This document shows, in pieces, positions 8,821-16,786 of a stretch of DNA of 37,924 nucleotides. A model generated the notes under the pieces. It was not told the DNA's origin and searched no databases. It saw only the letters and a list, made by a program, of their open reading frames with translations. This DNA is from Anaerolineae bacterium. Its GTDB lineage: Bacteria; Chloroflexota; Anaerolineae; Anaerolineales; E44-bin32. The translations under genes were made by a program, and so were the position numbers. Positions within the stretch are counted from its first letter, which is position 1. The number at the start of each line of letters is the position of its first letter. Location: positions 1 through 37,924 of the forward strand of contig JAUWHR010000044.1 in assembly GCA_030605795.1 (NCBI GenBank), in the 5' to 3' direction.

Positions 8821-9921
8821 ATGATGGATGATTTCGCTGCAGTGATCATGGCCGGAGGTGGGGGAACCCGCTTGTGGCCTCTATCCAGACGCAGACGACC
8901 GAAGCAGTCGCTTTGTCTCTTCGGAGACCGAACCCTGTTTCAGATTGCTGTTGATCGATTGCTACCCATCATGTCACCTGAGCAGATCCTGGTTGTCACA
9001 GTGGCGGAGCAAGCAGAATTACTGCAATCTCAGGCGCCCATGGTGCCGGTGGATAATTTCTTGCTTGAGCCAGCGCCCCGGGGTACCGCCTCGGTCATCG
9101 GTCTCGCCGCGATTGTGTTGCGGAAACAAAATCCTGATCTTGTGATGGCTAACCTGACCGCTGATCACTACATCGCTCATGTCGATAAATTCCAAAAGCT
9201 GCTCCTTGCAGCTTATGAATTGGCGGGTCAGGGAGAGCTTGTAACCCTGGGAATCACACCTCGCTACCCGGACACCGGCTATGGGTACATCCATCGAGGA
9301 GAACCGCACGGACAATTTCATGGTTATCAGGCATACCGAGTTGAAGCCTTCAAAGAGAAGCCGGCGCTAGCTACGGCTGAAATTTATGTCACCAGTGGAG
9401 AATACGTCTGGAATTCCGGAATGTTTGTATGGAAGGCATCACGAATTCTGGAGGAGATCGAGCGGCAGATGCCAGCCCTTTTCTTGGGGCTGATGGAAAT
9501 TGAGGCTGCTCTCGGAACCCCAGAGGAGAGGCGAATCCTCGAAGATGTGTGGCATGATCTGGAAAGCGAAACGATAGATTTTGGTGTCATGGAGGGCGCA
9601 AAGCAGGTAACCGTCATCCCGGCGGATGATCTAGGGTGGTGGGATGTTGGAGGGTGGAACCGTCTATTCGAATTGATGGAACCCGACGAGGATGGGAATT
9701 TGCTTGTGGCACCAAAAACGCTTACCCTCGATATGCACCGCACGTTGATCTACCAGGACCCGGAGATCAAAGGCGAGCGACTTATCGCCACCCTAGGTGT
9801 GGATGATTTAATCATAATCGATACCGGCGATGCGCTCCTGGTGTGCCGACGAGAGCAGGCAGAAGAGCTACGACAACTGGTACAAGAACTGACCAACGCA
9901 GGTTTAGATCATTACCTTTAA
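8821..9921 (+). CDS. manC: Mannose-1-phosphate guanylyltransferase
   Basis: This enzyme makes GDP-mannose from GTP and mannose-1-phosphate for glycans and exopolysaccharide. The N-terminus carries the nucleotidyltransferase signature MAGGGGTRLWPLSRRRRPKQ (about residues 11-30), followed by LEPAPRGTAS, VMANLTADHYI, DTGYGYI, the lysine motif FKEKP and WNSGMFVW. At 366 residues it has the transferase domain plus the short left-handed helix tail, and lacks the isomerase (cupin) domain of bifunctional ManC/AlgA. It sits 5 nt after dprA and 17 nt before topA. No strong ribosome site precedes the ATG, which suggests translational coupling to dprA; ATG at 8824 is equally possible. Confidence 0.92.
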   Translation: MMDDFAAVIMAGGGGTRLWPLSRRRRPKQSLCLFGDRTLFQIAVDRLLPIMSPEQILVVTVAEQAELLQSQAPMVPVDNFLLEPAPRGTASVIGLAAIVLRKQNPDLVMANLTADHYIAHVDKFQKLLLAAYELAGQGELVTLGITPRYPDTGYGYIHRGEPHGQFHGYQAYRVEAFKEKPALATAEIYVTSGEYVWNSGMFVWKASRILEEIERQMPALFLGLMEIEAALGTPEERRILEDVWHDLESETIDFGVMEGAKQVTVIPADDLGWWDVGGWNRLFELMEPDEDGNLLVAPKTLTLDMHRTLIYQDPEIKGERLIATLGVDDLIIIDTGDALLVCRREQAEELRQLVQELTNAGLDHYL

Positions 9922-9938
9922 CGTTGTGGGAGTAATTT

Positions 9939-12284
9939 GTGGAAGCATATTGTGTGAAATGTAAACAGAAACGAGAGGTCGCCAACCCAGAGCCGACCTT
10001 CACCTCTTCTGGTACTCCAGCTACAAGGGGGAAGTGCCCTATATGTGGTATAGGTCTTTATCGGATGGGAAGAACAGAAGCCCATGAGGGGTTGGCACCT
10101 CCTCCTAGGGCGCACAAGCCTAAAAGACACAAAGGGTCGGATTCCAAGCGGCGCGGCAAGTTGGTCATTGTAGAGTCGCCGGCAAAGGCGCGAACCGTAG
10201 GTCGCTTTCTGGGTAAGGATTATAAGGTGATGGCCTCTATCGGACACGTTAGAGACCTGCTGCGTTCGCAACTATCGGTCGATGTGGAGAACAATTTCAC
10301 CCCCAAGTACCGGGTCCCCAACGAGAAGCGGAAGGTCGTCAAGGAGCTCAAAGCCGCGGCGAGCAAGGTTCGGGAGGTCTTTCTGGCTACCGATCCCGAC
10401 CGGGAGGGGGAAGCAATCGCCTGGCATCTTCTCCAGGCAGCAGCCATTGACCCGGAAATTGCACGTAGAGTGGTTTTCCACGAAATTACCAGACCAGCAA
10501 TTGAGAAGGCTTTCCAGAACACACGTGTCATCGCGATGAACTTGGTTGATGCTCAACAAGCTCGGCGAATACTTGATCGCCTGGTAGGTTATAACCTTAG
10601 CCCGCTATTGTGGGCGAAAGTGCGTGGTCGTCTTTCGGCTGGACGAGTTCAATCGGTTGCCTTGCGGATTGTGGTTGAACGTGAACGTGAAATACGAACC
10701 TTTGTGCCGAGAGAATATTGGTCTGTTGATGCAGACTTCCTCCAGCCGGCTAAGCCACCGGTCTTTCGTGCGCGGCTCGTTCAGATCGATGGTGAAGCGC
10801 CCGAACTGGAATCTGAAGCTCAAGTCTTGATTATTTTGGAGGATATCCGACGGGCGAGTTATCAGGTGAAGCATGTGCGGCGGGGACGCCGAATCCGCCG
10901 TCCTTCCGCTCCCTTCATAACCTCAACAATGCAGCAGGAAGCTTCACGGCGATTGGGGTTCACCGCCCGTCGCGTAATGGCAATTGCACAGCAACTTTAT
11001 GAAGGTATTGAGCTTGATCATGGAAAGCGGGTGGGTTTGATCACCTACATGCGTACAGATTCGACAAAGTTAGCCGCGGAAGCGGTTGCTGAAGCACGTC
11101 ATGTGATCCAAAAACGATTCGGAGAGGCCTACTTACCAGAAAAACCACCGAAATATCGCACACGGACGCGTCGAGCCCAAGAGGCTCACGAAGCCATTCG
11201 CCCGACCTCGGCCGCACGCGTGCCAGAAACCGTTGAGCAGTTCCTTACTCCCGAGCAGTTCAACCTCTATTCTATAATCTGGAAGAGGTTTATTGCTTCG
11301 CAGATGAAGCCAGCTGAATATGATACTCTGAACATCGAAGTCGATGGGCGTTCAGCACAGCACAATTACCTCCTGCGCATCACCGCTTCCAGCTTACGGT
11401 TCCCCGGTTTCTTGGAATTGTATACCGATGTAGAAGCAGAAAATGAGACTAGGAATGGCGGAGAATATCTAAAGGTTCAACTAGACCAATTACCTGATCT
11501 TACTAGTGGAGACCCCCTCGATCTTCAGGATCTCTTCCCGGAGCAACACTTCACCCAACCTCCTCGTCGTTACTCGGATGCGACCCTAGTACGGGTATTA
11601 GAAGAACATGGCATTGGCCGACCTTCGACCTACGCCCCGATCATCTCTACTCTTCAGCAGCGTGGCTATGTTCAGCGCCAGAAACGGCGACTAGTACCGA
11701 CAGAAATTGGAGAGATCGTCAACGATTTGATCGTAGAGCATTTCCCAAATATTGTTGATCTCGGCTTTACTGCTAGCTTGGAGGAGAAGCTCGACGAAAT
11801 AGCAGAGGGAAAGAGAGAATGGGTGGATGTCATTCGAGCTTTCTACGGACCTTTCGCTGAGCAAGTCAAGCACGCCGAAGAGGTGATGCCTGAGGTGAAG
11901 GCGGAGCCGGAACGAATCGATCGTATGTGCCCTGATTGTGGTAACCAGCTAGTGATCCGCCATGGCCGCTTCGGAAAGTTTATTGGTTGTTCCGACTTCC
12001 CTGCATGCCGCTTCACAGAACCCTGGCTGGATAAAATCGGCGTGAGATGCCCGGAGGATGGGGGTGAACTTGTTCAGCGGCGAACACGCAAAGGGCGTGT
12101 ATTTTATGGGTGTGCAAACTATCCGGCTTGTGATTTCACCAGCTGGAAGCGCCCGATAACTCAGCCCTGTCCCACATGTGAGGGCTTACTGGTGGTTGAT
12201 AACAGGGATCATGCCTTATGCTTGAAGTGTGGATCGCGTTTTGAGCAAGTGGACTTGCCGTCGGTTGCGAAGGATACGGTATGA
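9939..12284 (+). CDS. topA: DNA topoisomerase I with N-terminal zinc-ribbon extension
   Basis: Type IA topoisomerase that relaxes negative supercoils. The 781-residue product starts at GTG 9939 behind GGGAG. Residues 1-50 are a zinc ribbon with Cys5, Cys8, Cys33 and Cys36 (YCVKCK, CPICG), DUF5679-like, absent from E. coli TopA. Then come the Toprim domain (KLVIVESPAKART, ATDPDREGEAIAWHL) and the catalytic core with Tyr at about 370 in GLITYMRTDST. The tail has three zinc ribbons: CPDCG...GCSDFPAC, CPEDGG...GCANYPAC (one expected Cys is replaced, CPED instead of CPxC) and CPTC...CLKCG. It is third in the dprA-manC-topA run. Confidence 0.97.
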   Translation: MEAYCVKCKQKREVANPEPTFTSSGTPATRGKCPICGIGLYRMGRTEAHEGLAPPPRAHKPKRHKGSDSKRRGKLVIVESPAKARTVGRFLGKDYKVMASIGHVRDLLRSQLSVDVENNFTPKYRVPNEKRKVVKELKAAASKVREVFLATDPDREGEAIAWHLLQAAAIDPEIARRVVFHEITRPAIEKAFQNTRVIAMNLVDAQQARRILDRLVGYNLSPLLWAKVRGRLSAGRVQSVALRIVVEREREIRTFVPREYWSVDADFLQPAKPPVFRARLVQIDGEAPELESEAQVLIILEDIRRASYQVKHVRRGRRIRRPSAPFITSTMQQEASRRLGFTARRVMAIAQQLYEGIELDHGKRVGLITYMRTDSTKLAAEAVAEARHVIQKRFGEAYLPEKPPKYRTRTRRAQEAHEAIRPTSAARVPETVEQFLTPEQFNLYSIIWKRFIASQMKPAEYDTLNIEVDGRSAQHNYLLRITASSLRFPGFLELYTDVEAENETRNGGEYLKVQLDQLPDLTSGDPLDLQDLFPEQHFTQPPRRYSDATLVRVLEEHGIGRPSTYAPIISTLQQRGYVQRQKRRLVPTEIGEIVNDLIVEHFPNIVDLGFTASLEEKLDEIAEGKREWVDVIRAFYGPFAEQVKHAEEVMPEVKAEPERIDRMCPDCGNQLVIRHGRFGKFIGCSDFPACRFTEPWLDKIGVRCPEDGGELVQRRTRKGRVFYGCANYPACDFTSWKRPITQPCPTCEGLLVVDNRDHALCLKCGSRFEQVDLPSVAKDTV

Positions 12285-12302
12285 AACCTGCAACGTTAGA
12301 TA

Positions 12303-12331
12303 TTGCCTTGCCAGATATAAAGGTCTAGAAT
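12303..12331 (+). promoter_or_regulatory. Promoter of the two-TM protein gene
   Basis: TTGCCT (12303-12308), a 17-bp spacer and TAGAAT (12326-12331) in the gap after topA. This gives the next gene its own promoter and a leader of about 60 nt. Confidence 0.6.
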
Positions 12332-12398
12332 GCTATGGTCAACGGGGGAGTGTTAGCGAGAGAAAAGAATAGGGACTTATGCTCAAAAGCGAGGAGTT

Positions 12399-13379
12399 AT
12401 GGACACAATAAAGGACTTTATTCAACGTAAATGGGTGCTAGTAGGGATTGCTATCGTGGTGGGGATCACTCTTGGGGTGGTCTATGCCTGGGTGATCAAT
12501 CCGGTAGAGTGGGTCGACGGTGTGCCTGCTCAATTACGGCAGGATCTACGCGTGGATTATCTGCGTATGGTCATCGATTCCTACTCCGTTAATCTAGACC
12601 CTGAGGTGGCCAAGGAGCGTTATGAGAGCCTGGGTGAAACGAGGGGGGACATCCTAGCTATGGTTGGTGAGGAACCTGGTGAGGTGAGTCCAGGCGATAT
12701 CCAGAAGTTCCAGGCTCTGGTCGCAGTCGAATCGCCCACTGAAGAAACTTCACCGCCGGAGGCAGATGAGGCCGGGCTCACCGCGTCTAAATTACTCCTT
12801 CCTGCGTTCGTCGTAACGGTTGCGTTCGGGCTGCTTCTGGTTGGAGCAATTTTCCTCCGCCGTCGCATGGAAAGTGGGCCAGAAATAACGCCAGTTGAGC
12901 CTGTCATGAGGGTAGCGGAGGGAGAGGTCGGAGTTGATGAATTACAACCATTGGCGACATTCCGGACCACCTACACGATCGGTGATGACACATACGACGA
13001 TTCATTCAGCGTCGAGAGCGCGACCGGAGAATTTTTGGGTGAGTGTGGGGTCGGAATTGGAGAGGTGATTGGCGTCGGAGATCCGAAGAAGGTTTCCGCA
13101 TTTGAAATTTGGCTTTTCGATAAGAACGACATCCAAACTGTGACCAAAGTCCTCATGAGCCGTTATGCTTTCAACGATGAGGATTCACGTAACCGCTTGA
13201 GCGCGAAGGGCGATCCGGTGGAAGTAGAGAGTGGTGGAATGGCCACTTTGGCGACGGCATCACTGAAAGTTGAGGTTCGAGTTGTGGATATGAGCTATGG
13301 TGAGGGCGCACTCCCGCCGGAGAGCTTCTTCGATCGGCTTACCGTCGAACTAAGCGCGTGGCCTATGGATGGCAGTTAG
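12399..13379 (+). CDS. Unknown membrane protein with two TM helices and a C-terminal beta-rich domain
   Basis: A 326-residue protein of no named family that I recognise. An N-terminal helix (about residues 13-33) is followed by an extracytoplasmic segment of about 95 residues ending in an acidic, Pro/Glu-rich linker. A second helix (about 131-150, LLPAFVVTVAFGLLLVGAIF) leads to the basic stop RRRM, and then a C-terminal cytoplasmic domain of about 165 residues. That domain begins ATFRTTYTIGDDTYDDSFSVE and has many short strands and no Cys. The ATG at 12399 has AGGAG very close upstream. The hairpin at 13433-13459 follows the stop. Topology is predicted from hydrophobicity by eye; function is unknown. 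Confidence 0.85.
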   Translation: MDTIKDFIQRKWVLVGIAIVVGITLGVVYAWVINPVEWVDGVPAQLRQDLRVDYLRMVIDSYSVNLDPEVAKERYESLGETRGDILAMVGEEPGEVSPGDIQKFQALVAVESPTEETSPPEADEAGLTASKLLLPAFVVTVAFGLLLVGAIFLRRRMESGPEITPVEPVMRVAEGEVGVDELQPLATFRTTYTIGDDTYDDSFSVESATGEFLGECGVGIGEVIGVGDPKKVSAFEIWLFDKNDIQTVTKVLMSRYAFNDEDSRNRLSAKGDPVEVESGGMATLATASLKVEVRVVDMSYGEGALPPESFFDRLTVELSAWPMDGS

Positions 13380-13432
13380 CAACCCACAACATTATCGACA
13401 ATATCTCAGAAAATGACTGATCAAGGTATATG

Positions 13433-13463
13433 CGAGGGTGGGGATCAAACCCGCCCTCGTTGT
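13433..13463 (+). terminator. Hairpin terminator candidate after the two-TM protein gene
   Basis: CGAGGGTGGG (13433-13442) pairs with CCCGCCCTCG (13450-13459), a 10-bp stem with one G-T pair and a 7-nt loop, followed by TTGT. The T-run is weak, so termination may be partial. Confidence 0.5.
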
Positions 13464-13478
13464 CGTGCTCCAAAGATT

Positions 13479-13873
13479 GCCCCCTCACCCTATCCCTCTC
13501 CCTGAAAGGGAGAGGGGATGGGGGTGAGGGTTGGAGTAGCATTTCAAAAGATCACCCCCACTAGGTCTACACCTCAATCCTTGCTGCATCCCTGCATAAT
13601 CTTCTCAAGCACCGCAGATAATTGATTCAACACTCCTCAATTTTTAAAACGAATGAAGCGATATCCTTGATATTCCAGTTACTTGGTTCATTTTTCGTCG
13701 TACGTAATCTGATCGGCATGTGAATCCCCGTCGATTTCAACTACTAGCCTCTTATCCTCACAATAGGAATCCACAATGAAGTTGCCACTTGGATGTTGGC
13801 GTCGGAATTTCATTCCAGCAAGTTGGAGCGAAAGCAATCTATCTCTGGGCTACCCCTTTGGGGACAGCCCTAT
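13479..13873 (-). repeat. Dispersed repeat family 2, copy A (carries a DUF559 pseudogene)
   Basis: Read on the minus strand, this segment matches the plus strand at 24628-24885 in two blocks. Block one is the hairpin GGCTGTCCC...GGGGTAGCCC with AGAGATAGATTGCTTT (13830-13873). Block two runs from the GTTGAATCAATTATCTG-like word through TAGTGGGGGTGATCTTTTG to the CCCTCACCC/GGGAGAGGG palindrome (about 13479-13630). Between them copy A has roughly 200 bp of coding-like DNA that copy B lacks. Confidence 0.8.
13574..13840 (-). pseudogene. Decayed DUF559 (Vsr-like endonuclease fold) gene, 5' end missing
   Basis: Reading the minus strand by eye gives the family pattern QLAGMKFRRQHPSGNFIVD, then a Tyr-Cys segment, RLVVEIDGDSHADQ, TYDEK, a stop, TK, a stop, LE, then YQGYRFIRF, and a C-terminal LNQLSAVLEKIMQ ending at a stop at 13574-13576. 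DUF559 proteins normally read YDEKRTKYLE here, so CGA and TAC appear to have become TGA and TAA. A further stop lies in the KNEEVL position. About 40 N-terminal residues that intact members have are not recognisable. The family is related to Vsr and restriction-like nucleases and is often found scattered in genomes beside CCCTCACCC palindromes. The gene is clearly dead; the family call rests on remembered consensus. Confidence 0.75.
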
Positions 13874-13933
13874 ACCGTTCCCTTAGTCACGCAAGGGTTA
13901 TTTTATGTGCAGTCATCAATATGAAATATCGGA

Positions 13934-14401
13934 CTAACGGATATCGAGGATTTCCAGTTTTATTTTTCCACCCGGCGTCTCGGCGATGGAAGACTCCCCG
14001 ACACGCTTGTCAAGCAGGGCTTTACCAATGGGGGATTCATGTGAGATTCTTCGCTGAGGAGGGTCTGCTTCTTTCATACCTACCAAGTGAAAGGTCTCCG
14101 GGTCGCCTCCATCTATGGTGATCACCACCGTAGACCCAATCCTCACCTGATCGCTTGGCCCAGTGTCCTCAACAATGATGGCATCCCGTAAGATGGTCTC
14201 CAATTCGAGGATTTTTCCCTCAAGAAAAGCTTGTTCTTCTTTGGCGGTGATATAGTTGGCATTCTCGGTCAGATCGCCTTGTTGGATGGCAAATCGTAGA
14301 CGCTCAGCGAGTTCAGATCGGCGCTGGCCGGTTAATTCTTTCAATTCCGCTCGCAATTTAAATTCCCCTTCCGGGGTGAGGTAATACTTGTTCTTACTCA
14401 T
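13934..14401 (-). CDS. greA: Transcription elongation factor GreA
   Basis: GreA rescues backtracked RNA polymerase by stimulating transcript cleavage. The product has the N-terminal coiled coil with the tip motif GDLTENANYITAKEEQAF (acidic Asp/Glu that reach the active site) and the C-terminal FKBP-like domain (GSTVVITIDG, ESPIGKALLDKRVGE). Starting at ATG 14401 gives MSKNKYYLTPEG, which matches the family and a length of 155. An in-frame ATG at 14431 would add ten residues; it lies about 15 nt downstream of the -10 box, and neither start has a well-placed ribosome site (GAGGAG lies 22 nt before 14401). The gene is divergent from the SCP2-like gene with back-to-back promoters. Confidence 0.93.
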   Translation of the reverse strand: MSKNKYYLTPEGEFKLRAELKELTGQRRSELAERLRFAIQQGDLTENANYITAKEEQAFLEGKILELETILRDAIIVEDTGPSDQVRIGSTVVITIDGGDPETFHLVGMKEADPPQRRISHESPIGKALLDKRVGESSIAETPGGKIKLEILDIR

Positions 14402-14446
14402 AAGAAACGAATGGAATCGAGTTCTCCTCATACAGTTAGTATGGGT

Positions 14447-14476
14447 AGTCTACCCGACTGCTTAATGACCTGTCAA
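14447..14476 (-). promoter_or_regulatory. greA promoter
   Basis: On the minus strand, TTGACA (14476-14471), an 18-bp spacer and TAGACT (14452-14447). It is back to back with the plus-strand promoter at 14486-14514, leaving only 9 bp between the two -35 boxes. Confidence 0.6.
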
Positions 14477-14485
14477 TACGATGTT

Positions 14486-14514
14486 TTGACTCTTGACCAG
14501 GATTGACGCATAAT
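14486..14514 (+). promoter_or_regulatory. Promoter of the SCP2-GMC-AOR run
   Basis: TTGACT (14486-14491), a 17-bp spacer and CATAAT (14509-14514). Transcription would begin near 14521, ahead of the AAGGAGGGAG site at about 14534-14543. Confidence 0.6.
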
Positions 14515-14550
14515 CCCAGATGAGATCTCAGCCAAGGAGGGAGATAACCA

Positions 14551-14976
14551 ATGGCGATGAAATTTCCTAGTGAGGAGTACATCCACGCAGTCATGGAGGT
14601 CCTCAACAATGACCAGCAATATGCCCAGGTGGCCAGGAATTGGGAGGGAGATATCATATTCTTCGTTGAGCCTGATGGGGGAGTAGAAGGCCAAGACCTG
14701 CCGATGACTTTGTATTTCGACCTATGGCATGGGAAGTGTCGCCAGGTGCGGATTATCAACCCTGACACTGAAGAGCTGCCTGATGCCGTTTACACTCTAA
14801 CCGCTTCACAACATAATTATCTTCGAATTTTGAGGGGTGAGCTAGACCCGATGCAAGCGATGATTACTCGTCGGCTTCGGGTTGATGGCAGTATGGCTTA
14901 TATGTTGCGGAATGTACCAACAGTATTAGATTTTGTGCGTTGTTGTGGTTTGGTGGAGATAGAAGCCGATAACTAA
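14551..14976 (+). CDS. SCP2 sterol-transfer-domain-like protein
   Basis: A 141-residue cytoplasmic protein with no signal peptide. It looks like a stand-alone SCP2-type lipid-binding domain: FPSEEYIHAVMEVLNNDQQYAQVARNW leads into strands IIFFVEP and LYFDLWHGKCRQVRI, then a helical end with LRGELDPMQAMITRRLRVDGSM, which matches the SCP2 family feature of a hydrophobic tunnel closed by a late 'DP..A...G.+.+.G' segment. The start ATG at 14551 follows a strong AAGGAGGGAG. It is the first gene behind the promoter at 14486 and is followed after 74 bp by a GMC oxidoreductase, suggesting a carrier for a hydrophobic substrate. The ligand is unknown. Confidence 0.82.
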   Translation: MAMKFPSEEYIHAVMEVLNNDQQYAQVARNWEGDIIFFVEPDGGVEGQDLPMTLYFDLWHGKCRQVRIINPDTEELPDAVYTLTASQHNYLRILRGELDPMQAMITRRLRVDGSMAYMLRNVPTVLDFVRCCGLVEIEADN

Positions 14977-15050
14977 TCTCTGCTAATTTGATCGCTCGAA
15001 AATTTCTTTCATATGACCTGATACTTCTTCATGGAAAGGTTAGTAACCAG

Positions 15051-16688
15051 ATGGTTGAACACGCGCGAGTAGCTAGCAATCCTGATGAGACCTATGACTT
15101 TGTTATCGTCGGATCTGGTTTTGGTGGTAGCGTTTCCGCAATGCGGCTCACCGAAAAGGGATACAGGGTGTTTATCCTCGAACGTGGGAAGCGTTTTCGA
15201 GATGAAGACTATCCCCGTACCAATTGGAATATCTGGAAGTATTTGTGGCTTCCCGCGCTGCGCTGCTTTGGTATTCAACAACTGAGCCTTTTCCAGGGAT
15301 TATTCGTCTTTGGGTCGAGTGGCGTAGGGGGTGGCAGCCTGGTGTATGCTGCGGTATTGATGGAACCAGATGAAAGTTTCTTTTACTCACCAGCCTGGAG
15401 TCACCTTGCTGATTGGCAGACAGTCCTACAGCCGCATTATGAGACAGCGAGAAAGATGCTTGGTGTGGATACCAACCCCCATCTGTGGCCCGCGGACGAG
15501 GTGTTAAGTGAAGTCGCCGATGAGCTTGGTTGGGGAGATAGCTTTCGACCCACGCAGGTCGGATATTTCTTCGGAGAGCCAGGTGAGGAAGTGCCTGATC
15601 CATATTTTGGTGGAGAAGGACCATTACGCTCAGGATGTAATCACTGTGGTGGATGTATGGTGGGTTGCCGTTACAATGCTAAGAATAGTTTAGATAAGAA
15701 TTATTTATATTTCGCTGAGAAGTGGGGGGCAGAGATAAAAGCCGAGGCAGAAGTAAAAGACATCCGCCCGTTGGCTGGAAATCAACCTGACGGTGCTCGT
15801 TATGAAGTACACTATCATTCTTCCACGGCGTGGCTATATAAACCAACAAGAACGATTCGAGCGCGAAACGTCATCGTCGCCGCTGGGGTTCTAGGTACCT
15901 TAAGGCTTCTCATGCGCTGTCGCGACGTGAATCAGTCCTTGCCGAATCTTTCGACAAGATTAGGAGAGGTTGTCCGCACCAACAGCGAGGCATTCATGGG
16001 TGGATACACCCTGAAAGACAGGGATGATCACTCCCAGGGTCTGGCTATCACGTCGATTGCTAGGGTTGGCGCCAAAACGCAGGTTGAACCGGTGCGTTTC
16101 TCGGATGGATCGTCATTGATCTTCTGGTTGGTGGGTTCCCCCTTGATCGATGCAAGTGGCAGTTTCATTAAACGTTTGTTGGATACGATTCATGCTTATC
16201 TTCGTCGACCACGTGATTATTTCTATTTCAGATTCGTGCCGGGGTTAATGCGACGTAGCGTAGCGTTAATGTTTATGCAGGCAGAAGACAATTTGATGCG
16301 TCTTAGATTGAGTCGTAGTTTGTACACATTATTTCGACTAGGTCTGGTCGCCGAGCATGATGTGGAAAGAACCATACCCGTCAATGTTGCTCTCGGAAAT
16401 CAAGTGACGCGCATGTTCGCCGAAAAAATTGGTGGCAGACCCATCGGTTCGCTTCCATCAAGTCTGCTTAATGTGCCGATGACAGCTCACATGCTTGGAG
16501 GTTGCATCTTCGGAGGTGACGCCTCAGAGGGTGTAGTTGATGTGAATTGTGAGGTGTTTAATTATCCTGGGCTTTTCATCGTTGATGGATCTATTGTCCC
16601 CGCTAATCCAGGAATTAACCCCAGTCTGACAATCACCGCTCTTGCAGAGTACGCCATGAGTCGTGTGCCGGCTAAGGAGGGGGTTTAA
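15051..16688 (+). CDS. GMC-family FAD oxidoreductase, cholesterol-oxidase-like, with CxxCxxCxxxC motif
   Basis: A 545-residue flavoprotein oxidising an alcohol group. FAD-binding is shown by DFVIVGSGFGGSVSA and ILERG near the N-terminus, and by GSSGVGGGSLVYAA. The C-terminus has TAHMLGGC and NPGINPSLTITALAEYA, where GMC enzymes keep the catalytic His and Asn. Unusual is CNHCGGCMVGC: Cys196, Cys199, Cys202 and Cys206 with ferredoxin-like spacing, followed by RYNAKNSLDKNYL, known in a bacterial cholesterol-oxidase-like subgroup. I chose ATG 15051 (GGAAAGG upstream) over an upstream TTG at 14988. AOR follows 98 bp downstream. No signal peptide is seen, so it probably acts in the cytoplasm. The substrate is not known. 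Confidence 0.92.
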   Translation: MVEHARVASNPDETYDFVIVGSGFGGSVSAMRLTEKGYRVFILERGKRFRDEDYPRTNWNIWKYLWLPALRCFGIQQLSLFQGLFVFGSSGVGGGSLVYAAVLMEPDESFFYSPAWSHLADWQTVLQPHYETARKMLGVDTNPHLWPADEVLSEVADELGWGDSFRPTQVGYFFGEPGEEVPDPYFGGEGPLRSGCNHCGGCMVGCRYNAKNSLDKNYLYFAEKWGAEIKAEAEVKDIRPLAGNQPDGARYEVHYHSSTAWLYKPTRTIRARNVIVAAGVLGTLRLLMRCRDVNQSLPNLSTRLGEVVRTNSEAFMGGYTLKDRDDHSQGLAITSIARVGAKTQVEPVRFSDGSSLIFWLVGSPLIDASGSFIKRLLDTIHAYLRRPRDYFYFRFVPGLMRRSVALMFMQAEDNLMRLRLSRSLYTLFRLGLVAEHDVERTIPVNVALGNQVTRMFAEKIGGRPIGSLPSSLLNVPMTAHMLGGCIFGGDASEGVVDVNCEVFNYPGLFIVDGSIVPANPGINPSLTITALAEYAMSRVPAKEGV

Positions 16689-16786
16689 CGGCCATGAGCT
16701 TCGTGTTGTCAAGATAGCTGTTAGCCAAGGTCGATGTCATCTATCATGATCTGCCGTGCATTCATCCCAACTCCAAGGAAAAGCTG

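Noticed and set aside
13789-14121. A 110-codon plus-strand open frame over the greA 3' end and DUF559 remnant
   Set aside because: It is antisense to greA and to the pseudogene and has no recognisable domain.
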